Below, one piece after another: positions 1 through 5,400 of a stretch of 5,400 nucleotides of DNA. The DNA lies in contig JAKSQR010000110.1 in NCBI GenBank assembly GCA_024404065.1, forward strand, positions 1-5,400, written 5' to 3'. Origin of the DNA: Clostridia bacterium (lineage in GTDB: Bacteria; Bacillota; Clostridia; Oscillospirales; Acutalibacteraceae). The position numbers and the translations under genes are program-made. The notes beneath the pieces were generated by a model, which ran no database searches, was not told the origin of the DNA, and saw nothing but the letters and a program-made list of their open reading frames with translations. The stretch's first letter is position 1; each line of letters begins with the position of its first letter.

Positions 1-377
1 ACTTCGGGCTTATGGTTATAGGGCAAATCAAAAAGATTTACTACTGAGCCGCAGGAGCCTGCTTTCTTATCACTTGCGCCGTATACAAGCCTTCTTATGC
101 GGGAGTTTATAATTGCCCCTGTGCACATAGGGCAGGGCTCAAGGGTAACATACATATCGCACTCCCACAGACGCCAGCCGCCAAGCTTTTTGCAGGCAAG
201 GTCTATGGCTTCAAGCTCTGCGTGGGCAAGGGCATTTTTGCCGAGTTCCCTGCGGTTACGGCCCATAGAAACTAACTCACCATTGCGGGTGATTACTGCA
301 CCAACAGGCACCTCCAGCTCGGAAGCGGAGATTTTTGCCTGCTCAAGTGCTAAAAGCATACATTCTTTATCTGTCAT
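1..377 (-). CDS. tadA: tRNA-specific adenosine deaminase TadA (3' end beyond window)
   Basis: Zinc-dependent deaminase expected to convert wobble adenosine 34 to inosine in tRNA-Arg(ACG), in the cytoplasm. The 125 complete codons visible read as a typical TadA. There is an EVPVGAV stretch at residues 22-28 and a GRN motif at 39-41. The catalytic H-A-E motif has zinc ligand H52 and proton-shuttling E54. The PCPMC motif at 81-85 supplies zinc ligands C82 and C85. RIRRLVYGASD (93-103) and the family's NHKPE (121-125) follow. About 25-30 C-terminal residues are probably missing off the left edge. The ATG at 377-375 is preferred because the family's N-terminus (MTDKECMLLALEQA) fits it; Met7 (359-357) is an unlikely alternative. 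The start shares its A with the TAA stop of glgP (TAATG), and no strong Shine-Dalgarno precedes it (only AAGAAA), so translation probably depends on coupling to glgP. A different nucleoside deaminase of the same fold is possible but less likely. Confidence 0.93.
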   Translation of the reverse strand, partial: MTDKECMLLALEQAKISASELEVPVGAVITRNGELVSMGRNRRELGKNALAHAELEAIDLACKKLGGWRLWECDMYVTLEPCPMCTGAIINSRIRRLVYGASDKKAGSCGSVVNLFDLPYNHKPE

Positions 378-2776
378 TATTTCTTAAGATTCCAGATATC
401 TCTTGCGTAGTCATCAATACTTCTGTCAGCTGAGAAGATACCTGCGCCTGCAATATTCATAAGGGACATCTTATTCCAGCGGTCCTTATCAAGCCATGCC
501 TGCTCAATATCCCTCTGAGCCTGTCTGTAATCTGCAAAATCTGCAAGGCACATATATGGGTCATGGTGTGTAATTGTGCCACCGATTTCGCCAAAGTGCT
601 TACCGCAGATGCCCTTATTGATAAAGTCAATCATCTCACGGATTTCAGCGCTGTTGTTGTAGTAATTCATGGGGTTGTAGCCATCGTGCTTAAGGCGGTT
701 AACCTCAGGTGTGGTCATACCGAAGATGAAGATGTTATCCTCACCTACTGCGTCATAAATCTCAACATTTGCGCCGTCCATTGTACCAAGGGTGATAGCA
801 CCGTTAATCATAAGCTTCATGTTACCTGTACCACTTGCTTCAGTACCTGCAAGTGAAATCTGCTCACTGATTTCTGCAGCGGGCATAAGGCTCTCTGCCT
901 TAGTTACACAGTAATTCTCTACAAAAAGAACCTTGAGCTTATCGTTTACATCGGGGTCATTGTTAATCATCTTACCAAGGTAGCAGATGAATTCCATAAT
1001 CTTCTTAGCCATATAGTAGCCTGCAGCTGCCTTTGCGCCGAAGATGTATGTGTGGGGTACATAGTTGCCGTTGGGGTTATTCTTGATTTCAATATACTTT
1101 GCAAGTATGTTAAGAGCATTAAGCTCCTGTCTCTTATACTCGTGAAGGCGCTTAACCTGTACATCAAAAAGAGTGGTGGGGTCAAGCTTTTCGCCTGTTG
1201 ACTTATAGATAAGGTTTGCAAAATCCTCTTTGTTTGCTGCCTTAATTGCGCCAAGGTTATCAAGCACAGCCTTGTCATCTGCAAACTTTTTAAGCTTTTC
1301 AAGCTCCTTGCCGTCGTGGATAAACTTGTTGCCGATAAGCTCGCCAATCTGATTTGTAAGGCGGGGGTTGCTCTGGCAAAGCCATCTTCTGTAAGCGATA
1401 CCGTTAGTAACGTTTGTAAACTTATCGGGCTCAAGGGTGTAGAAATCGTTAAAGGTTGTATCCTTGAGTATCTGTGAGTGAAGGGCTGAAACACCGTTTA
1501 CCTTGTGGCAAACTGCTACGCAGAGGTTAGCCATCTTGATAGCGCCGCCTGAGATAACTGCCATTCTCTCAACTCTGTCTGCATCGTGGGTAAGGTTCCA
1601 GATTTTCTCTCTGAATCTGTTATCAATTTCCTTGATAATCTGGTAAATTCTGGGAAGAAGTCTTGCAAAGAGCTCCTCACTCCAGCATTCAAGTGCCTCT
1701 GACATAACTGTGTGGTTGGTGTAAGCACAAACCTTCTCAACAATTGCAAAGGCGTCATCCCAGCCGTAGCCGCACTCATCAAGAAGGATTCTCATAAGCT
1801 CAGCAATAGCCATTGTGGGGTGTGTATCGTTAATGTGAATTGCGTTCTTTTCTGCAAAGTTTTCAAGAGTACCATACTGGCGAAGGTGCCACTGTACAAT
1901 ATCCTGAACGGAAGCGGAAACAAGGAAGTACTGCTGACGAAGACGGAGTGACTTACCCTCCTGATGGTTATCTGCAGGGTAAAGAATCTTTGAGATAACC
2001 TCTGCCATAGCCTTCTCTTCCATAGCCTTCATATAGTTGCCTTCGTTAAAAGCTTCCATATCAAAGCCATCAGCCTTTGCACTCCAAAGGCGGAGCACTG
2101 CAACGCCCTCGCCGTCCTTTGAGGGTACCATCATATCGTAGGGAACAGCCTTAACACGCTTGCAATCTCTGGGGATAATCTGGTGCATACCATCGTTCCA
2201 TACTTCCTCAACCCAGCCTTCGAATCTAACCTCAAAGGTCTTTTCCTCTCTGGGTACAAGCCATACATCACCACCGGGGAGCCAGAAATCGGGCATTTCT
2301 GTCTGCCAGCCATCTACAAGCTTCTGCTGGAAAATACCGTTTTCATAAAGGATTGAATAACCAATACCGTGGTAGCCTTCGTTTGCAATACCATCAAGGT
2401 AGCAGGCAGCAAGTCTGCCAAGGCCGCCATTACCAAGGCCTGCATCGGGCTCAAGCTCATAAAGCTTATCAAGAGAAACGCCGAAGGAAGCAAGTGCCTT
2501 CTTTGTCTGCTCTGTAATGCTCAGGTTGTAAAGAGTATTCTTAAGGCTTCTGCCCATTAAGAACTCCATGCTCATGTAGTAGATTCTCTTCTCCTGATTC
2601 TTTTTGCCTTTATCATCAAACTTTCTGCGGATATCTCTTGCCATATCACGGCTGATACCTGCAACAACCTCATAAAACTGCTCGTCATTTGCTTCCTCAG
2701 GTGTGATGCCATAAAGGTGTGAAAGACGAGTAACAATAGATTCCTTGAGCTGTTTGATTGTAACTTTTTCGCTCAT
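377..2776 (-). CDS. glgP: Glycogen/starch/alpha-glucan phosphorylase (GT35)
   Basis: Phosphorolyses alpha-1,4-glucan ends to glucose-1-phosphate using pyridoxal phosphate (PLP); cytoplasmic, central to glycogen or maltodextrin breakdown. At 799 residues it is full length for bacterial members. Landmarks in order: RIYYMSMEFLMGRSL (64-78); the glycine loop LGNGGLGRLAAC (114-125) of the active site; LRLRQQYFLVSAS (277-289); HINDTHP (314-320); VKRLHEYKRQ (541-550), with K542, R543 and K548 matching the phosphate- and PLP-contacting basic residues of muscle phosphorylase; and EASGTGNMK (646-654), with K654 the PLP Schiff-base lysine. The K548-to-K654 spacing of 106 equals that in the rabbit enzyme. 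The ATG at 2776 has a strong AAGGAG site six bases upstream (2783-2788). Isoleucine codons sampled along the gene are ATC or ATT, whereas the neighbours use ATA freely, which suggests high expression. It is the first gene of a unit with tadA. Sequence alone cannot separate glycogen from maltodextrin (MalP-like) preference. Confidence 0.97.
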   Translation of the reverse strand: MSEKVTIKQLKESIVTRLSHLYGITPEEANDEQFYEVVAGISRDMARDIRRKFDDKGKKNQEKRIYYMSMEFLMGRSLKNTLYNLSITEQTKKALASFGVSLDKLYELEPDAGLGNGGLGRLAACYLDGIANEGYHGIGYSILYENGIFQQKLVDGWQTEMPDFWLPGGDVWLVPREEKTFEVRFEGWVEEVWNDGMHQIIPRDCKRVKAVPYDMMVPSKDGEGVAVLRLWSAKADGFDMEAFNEGNYMKAMEEKAMAEVISKILYPADNHQEGKSLRLRQQYFLVSASVQDIVQWHLRQYGTLENFAEKNAIHINDTHPTMAIAELMRILLDECGYGWDDAFAIVEKVCAYTNHTVMSEALECWSEELFARLLPRIYQIIKEIDNRFREKIWNLTHDADRVERMAVISGGAIKMANLCVAVCHKVNGVSALHSQILKDTTFNDFYTLEPDKFTNVTNGIAYRRWLCQSNPRLTNQIGELIGNKFIHDGKELEKLKKFADDKAVLDNLGAIKAANKEDFANLIYKSTGEKLDPTTLFDVQVKRLHEYKRQELNALNILAKYIEIKNNPNGNYVPHTYIFGAKAAAGYYMAKKIMEFICYLGKMINNDPDVNDKLKVLFVENYCVTKAESLMPAAEISEQISLAGTEASGTGNMKLMINGAITLGTMDGANVEIYDAVGEDNIFIFGMTTPEVNRLKHDGYNPMNYYNNSAEIREMIDFINKGICGKHFGEIGGTITHHDPYMCLADFADYRQAQRDIEQAWLDKDRWNKMSLMNIAGAGIFSADRSIDDYARDIWNLKK

Positions 2777-2782
2777 ATATTT

Positions 2783-2788
2783 CTCCTT
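2783..2788 (-). promoter_or_regulatory. Shine-Dalgarno site of glgP
   Basis: The minus strand reads AAGGAG, six bases before the ATG at 2776. This is a near-perfect Shine-Dalgarno sequence with good spacing. It fixes the start and fits strong translation. Confidence 0.85.
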
Positions 2789-2834
2789 ATCTTTTCGCCA
2801 ATTAAGACGGATTTTTTAACATTTTGACCATATT

Positions 2835-2863
2835 ACTATAATACTTTTTGTACAAAATTACAA
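2835..2863 (-). promoter_or_regulatory. Predicted sigma-A promoter of glgP-tadA
   Basis: On the minus strand there is a TTGTAA -35 element (2863-2858), a 17-base spacer (2857-2841) and a TATAGT -10 element (2840-2835). These match consensus at 4/6 and 5/6 with ideal spacing. Transcription would start near 2828, giving a leader of about 50 bases before the glgP ATG. I see no stable hairpin or riboswitch-like structure in that leader. A weaker overlapping alternative is TTGTAC with TATGGT. The call is pattern-based only. Confidence 0.6.
2846..2857. repeat. 12-bp perfect palindrome in the glgP promoter spacer
   Basis: TTTTGTACAAAA equals its own reverse complement and fills most of the spacer between the -35 and -10 elements of the predicted glgP promoter. 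A dimeric repressor bound here would block RNA polymerase, so it is an operator candidate. The flanking DNA is AT-rich, which makes chance palindromes more likely. No regulator gene is visible in the window. Confidence 0.4.
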
Positions 2864-2901
2864 GAGCGATTTAGAAATTCGTAACATTACATACTTGTAA
2901 T
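2857..2901. repeat. 8-bp inverted repeat spanning both -35 elements
   Basis: ATTACAAG (2857-2864) and CTTGTAAT (2894-2901) are exact reverse complements separated by 29 bases. Each arm contains the TTGTAA -35 element of one of the two divergent promoters, so the symmetry may simply reflect two similar promoters back to back. The arms are too far apart and too short for a meaningful RNA hairpin. A shared regulator contacting both arms is possible but unproven. Confidence 0.4.
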
Positions 2902-2923
2902 AGAAATAAATAATCTATATAAT
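2895..2923 (+). promoter_or_regulatory. Predicted sigma-A promoter of the CPBP gene-rlmD operon
   Basis: TTGTAA (2895-2900), a 17-base spacer and a consensus TATAAT (2918-2923). A second TATAAT at 2925-2930 lacks a matching -35 at proper distance. Transcription would start near 2930, leaving a leader of about 25 bases that contains only the ribosome binding site. The -10 is perfect and the -35 matches 4/6. Confidence 0.62.
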
Positions 2924-2944
2924 GTATAATATTACTAAAATTAT

Positions 2945-2948
2945 GAGG
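2945..2948 (+). promoter_or_regulatory. Ribosome binding site that decides the CPBP gene start
   Basis: GAGG lies seven bases before the ATG at 2956, but only four bases before the in-frame TTG at 2953. The spacing therefore favours the ATG. Starting at the TTG would add just one residue. Confidence 0.7.
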
Positions 2949-2955
2949 CATTTTG

Positions 2956-4065
2956 ATGGACTACAATAATAATTACAATCAGAATAACGGGCAGCAGGGC
3001 TACCCTTACTATAATAATCAGCCTCCCATAAACGGGGGCTATTACCCATACCCACCTCAGCAGCAGTATTATGCACCTGTTTTATCCCCTGAGGAAAGAG
3101 ACAGAAAAAATATAAAAGCGGCAGGCAGGGCTGCAGGCCTTTGCATAATTATGTACTTTGCCCTGCAGAATCTTTTAACCATTCCCCTTTTAATCCCCAC
3201 ACTTACAAAGCTTTATCTTAACAACCTGCTTTTTCAGAATACAATAATGATTGTGCTTTCCATCTGCACAGTTATGCTGCCGTTTTACCTTGCAGGCAGA
3301 AGGCTTGAGAGGAAGATAAACATACCCTCCATTCCCTTTGAAAAGGTAGAGAATAAAGCCCTTGCAATATCCATTATCGCCCTTGGCGTATTCACCTGCC
3401 TTGCAGGCAACTACCTGACAGATATGTGGAATGACCTGCTTAAAAGCATAGGTCTGAAGCTTACCTACGACAGCCTTGAAACTCCCACAGGAGCTTTTGA
3501 CAGATTCTATTACTTAATCGCCGTTGCTATTGTGCCTGCTATGGCAGAGGAGCTTGCCATGAGGGGCGTTGTAATGCAGTCCCTTCGTAAATATGGCGAC
3601 ACCTTTGCAATTATAACCTCCGCAGTAGTATTTGGCATACTTCACGCAAACCTTGTGCAGGCACCCTTCGCAATTATAGCAGGCATCGGCCTTGGCTATG
3701 TGGTATGTGTTACAAATAACATCTGGATTTCCGTTATAATCCACTGCATAAATAACGCCTACTCCTGCGTTGTCAGCTTTATGATAAAGGATATAAAGGA
3801 CGAAGCCCTGCTTAACAGGGTGTACCTTATAACCCTTGCGGTAATGTTTGCTATTACTATTTTAGGCTCTGCTTACTATGTGTTTATCAGAAAGAATGAA
3901 AATATTACCCTTAAAAAATCTGAAACCACACTTAAAACAAAGCTTAAAATAAAGGCATTTTTCGGCAACGCCTCCATGATAATTGCAATTATAATTATCC
4001 TGGTAAACATCATCAGATACCACAGCAAGGATTTTGCTGCATTTTTCAGCAGCCTTGCCAAATAA
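2956..4065 (+). CDS. CPBP-family intramembrane metalloprotease-like membrane protein with N/Q/Y/P/G-rich tail
   Basis: Predicted 369-residue polytopic membrane protein of the CPBP (Abi/CAAX protease-like, Rce1-related) family. The family signature is complete: AEELAMRG with E198, E199 and R203; FGILH ending in H230; and HCINN with H263 and N267. These residues are thought to form the catalytic site within the membrane. About eight or nine hydrophobic segments are visible, roughly at 57-80, 95-114, 135-153, 184-200, 216-232, 235-252, 256-275, 289-311 and 339-354. There is no signal peptide. Residues 2-40 form a soluble low-complexity tail: 36 of the first 40 residues are N, Q, Y, P or G. A lysine-rich linker (312-333) separates the last two membrane segments. 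The gene starts an operon with the RlmD-like gene 12 bases downstream. Relatives process or modify peptides, prenylated proteins or bacteriocins, or give self-immunity; the substrate here is unknown. I saw no bacteriocin-like gene nearby. Confidence 0.9.
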   Translation: MDYNNNYNQNNGQQGYPYYNNQPPINGGYYPYPPQQQYYAPVLSPEERDRKNIKAAGRAAGLCIIMYFALQNLLTIPLLIPTLTKLYLNNLLFQNTIMIVLSICTVMLPFYLAGRRLERKINIPSIPFEKVENKALAISIIALGVFTCLAGNYLTDMWNDLLKSIGLKLTYDSLETPTGAFDRFYYLIAVAIVPAMAEELAMRGVVMQSLRKYGDTFAIITSAVVFGILHANLVQAPFAIIAGIGLGYVVCVTNNIWISVIIHCINNAYSCVVSFMIKDIKDEALLNRVYLITLAVMFAITILGSAYYVFIRKNENITLKKSETTLKTKLKIKAFFGNASMIIAIIIILVNIIRYHSKDFAAFFSSLAK

Positions 4066-4077
4066 CCGAGGATTTAT

Positions 4078-5400
4078 ATGTCACTTAAAAAGAACGATGT
4101 AATAAAACTGAATATAGAAAGCTGTGACCTTAACGGTCAGGGCATAGGTCACTATGAAGGCTTGGTTGTTTTTGTGGCAGGAGCTATAAAAGACGAGGTT
4201 ATACTTGCCCACATTATAAAGGTTAAAAAGACCTACGCTATCGGCAAAATTGAAAAGGTGATTACTGCCTCAAAGGATAGGATTAACCCCATCTGCCCTG
4301 TATATAATAGATGTGGTGGCTGCAGCTTTGGTCACATCAGCTATGAGGCTGAGGCTAAGATTAAGTCAAATCACGTAAAGGAATGCTTTAAGCGTATAGG
4401 CAATTTATCCCCCCATTTTGAGGAGATTATTGCCGCAGAGGAAACTGAAAACTACCGCAACAAGGCACAATTCCCTGTAAGTATGACGGATAAGGGGCTT
4501 GCAATAGGCTTTTATTCAATGCGTAGCCACAGAGTTATTCACTGCCCTGCCTGCGACCTTCAGCCCGCTGAATTTGAAAAGATACTTGAAGCCTTTGAGG
4601 AGTATATAATTGACTATAAAATTGCCCCTTATGACGAAGCAAATCACAAGGGGCTGTTGAGGCACATCTATATAAGAAAAGCGGTTGTTACAAACGAGAT
4701 TATGGTGTGCCCCGTTATAAACGGCAGGGAATTGCCTTATGAGGATAAGCTTTGCGAAATGCTTACATCCGCCTGCCCCGAAATAAAGAGCATTGTAATT
4801 AACACAAACACCGAAAAAACAAATGTAATTATGGGTAAGGAATGCCGCACAATTTATGGCAGCGACTATATTACAGATACCCTTTGCTCACTTAATTTCA
4901 GGCTCTCTCCCCTTTCATTTTATCAGGTTAATCACGACCAGGCTGAAAGGCTCTATAACAAGGCTGCAGAGTATGCTGAGCTTACAGGCAACGAAACTGT
5001 AATTGACCTTTACTGCGGCACAGGCACAATCGGCTTAAGTATGGCGCACAAAGCAAAAGAAATTATAGGCGTTGAGATTATCCCTCAGGCTATTGAGGAT
5101 GCAAAAATAAACGCAAAAAACAACAATATAGATAACGCAAGGTTTATGTGCGGTGATGCCTCTCAGCTTGCCGCTACCCTTGAAAATGAGGGCATTAAGC
5201 CCCATGTAGTAATACTTGACCCGCCACGCAAGGGCTGTGCAAGGGATGTGCTTGAAACTGTTGCACGCATGAGCCCCGACAGAGTGGTTTATGTAAGCTG
5301 TGACCCCGCTACCCTTGCAAGGGATTGCGGTGTATTCAAGGAATTAGGCTACGAAGCCATAAAAGCCACCCCCGTTGATATGTTCCCCCGCACAGGGCAT
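4078..5400 (+). CDS. rlmD: 23S rRNA (uracil-5-)-methyltransferase, RlmD/RlmCD (RumA) family (3' end beyond window)
   Basis: S-adenosylmethionine-dependent enzyme expected to make 5-methyluridine in 23S rRNA: U1939 for RlmD, or both U747 and U1939 for the Gram-positive RlmCD. The 441 visible residues show an N-terminal TRAM RNA-binding domain (about 1-60). A 4Fe-4S cluster motif follows with C73, C79 and C82 (spacing 6 and 3, as in RumA); the fourth ligand is C156 or C159 in HCPACDLQ. Next are SPLSFYQVN (277-285), the SAM-binding DLYCGTGTIGL (310-320), DPPRKG (381-386) and VSCDPATLARD (406-416) with catalytic nucleophile C408. The frame stays open to the edge and ends in FPRTGH, just before the conserved V-E that carries the catalytic base, so only about 10-20 residues should be missing. 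The ATG at 4078 has GAGG six bases upstream (4068-4071). It lies 12 bases after the CPBP gene and is probably co-transcribed with it. The exact uridine target cannot be read from sequence. Confidence 0.94.
   Translation, partial: MSLKKNDVIKLNIESCDLNGQGIGHYEGLVVFVAGAIKDEVILAHIIKVKKTYAIGKIEKVITASKDRINPICPVYNRCGGCSFGHISYEAEAKIKSNHVKECFKRIGNLSPHFEEIIAAEETENYRNKAQFPVSMTDKGLAIGFYSMRSHRVIHCPACDLQPAEFEKILEAFEEYIIDYKIAPYDEANHKGLLRHIYIRKAVVTNEIMVCPVINGRELPYEDKLCEMLTSACPEIKSIVINTNTEKTNVIMGKECRTIYGSDYITDTLCSLNFRLSPLSFYQVNHDQAERLYNKAAEYAELTGNETVIDLYCGTGTIGLSMAHKAKEIIGVEIIPQAIEDAKINAKNNNIDNARFMCGDASQLAATLENEGIKPHVVILDPPRKGCARDVLETVARMSPDRVVYVSCDPATLARDCGVFKELGYEAIKATPVDMFPRTGH

Noticed and set aside
97..387. 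Plus-strand open frame of 96 codons
   Set aside because: Lies antisense to the clear tadA coding sequence, has no family resemblance, and is a shadow of that gene.
563..2560. Several open frames of 60-175 codons on both strands inside glgP
   Set aside because: They overlap a complete phosphorylase with all its motifs. Their translations are biased low-quality sequences typical of out-of-frame reading, and none has a convincing ribosome binding site.
2777..2834. Possible riboswitch or attenuator in the glgP leader
   Set aside because: The leader of about 50 bases is AT-rich, with no stable stem or run of T after a stem.
2824..2842. Plus-strand TTGACC (2824-2829) and TATAAT (2837-2842)
   Set aside because: They are only seven bases apart, far too close for a -35/-10 pair. 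The TATAAT lacks another good -35 at 16-18 bases and overlaps the minus-strand -10 region.
2953..2955. TTG as start codon of the CPBP gene
   Set aside because: It adds only one residue, and its four-base distance from GAGG is too short compared with seven bases for the ATG at 2956.
2943..2969. Eight-codon upstream reading frame (ATG at 2943) overlapping the CPBP gene start
   Set aside because: Its ATG overlaps the GAGG site that serves the main gene, and no Shine-Dalgarno sits in front of it; probably chance.
3514..4061. Two minus-strand open frames under the CPBP gene
   Set aside because: Antisense shadows of a gene with intact family motifs.

Overview
The window looks like an ordinary chromosomal segment of a mid-GC, Gram-positive anaerobe, most likely a gut-type clostridium (Oscillospiraceae/Lachnospiraceae-like). 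This rests on family resemblance of the proteins, strong Shine-Dalgarno sites, and AT-rich intergenic DNA with near-consensus sigma-A promoters. It was judged by eye, with no database search. I see no mobile elements, CRISPR repeats, tRNA or rRNA genes, or phage genes.

The layout is two divergent transcription units around one AT-rich intergenic region (about 2777-2955). Leftward (minus strand) is a long alpha-glucan/glycogen phosphorylase gene, glgP (377-2776). Its stop codon shares one base with the start codon of a tRNA adenosine deaminase gene, tadA (377 to beyond position 1, cut by the window edge). Rightward (plus strand) is a CPBP-family intramembrane protease-like membrane protein (2956-4065) with an unusual Asn/Gln/Tyr/Pro/Gly-rich N-terminal tail. 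After 12 bases comes a 23S rRNA m5U methyltransferase of the RlmD/RlmCD (RumA) family (4078 to beyond 5400, cut by the window edge).

The shared intergenic region holds one good promoter per direction. Each has a TTGTAA -35 element and a 17-base spacer. The -10 element is TATAGT for glgP and TATAAT for the membrane protein. The two -35 elements form a mirrored 8-bp inverted repeat. A 12-bp perfect palindrome lies inside the glgP promoter spacer and is a candidate operator.

Functionally, glgP releases glucose-1-phosphate from storage or dietary glucans. tadA and the RlmD-like gene are both RNA-modification housekeeping genes (tRNA wobble A-to-I editing and 23S rRNA uridine methylation), but they sit in different operons. 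The membrane protein has no assigned substrate. I did not find a convincing new multi-gene system. The items most worth a second look are the low-complexity tail on the CPBP protein, the TAATG junction of glgP and tadA, and the symmetric divergent promoter region.
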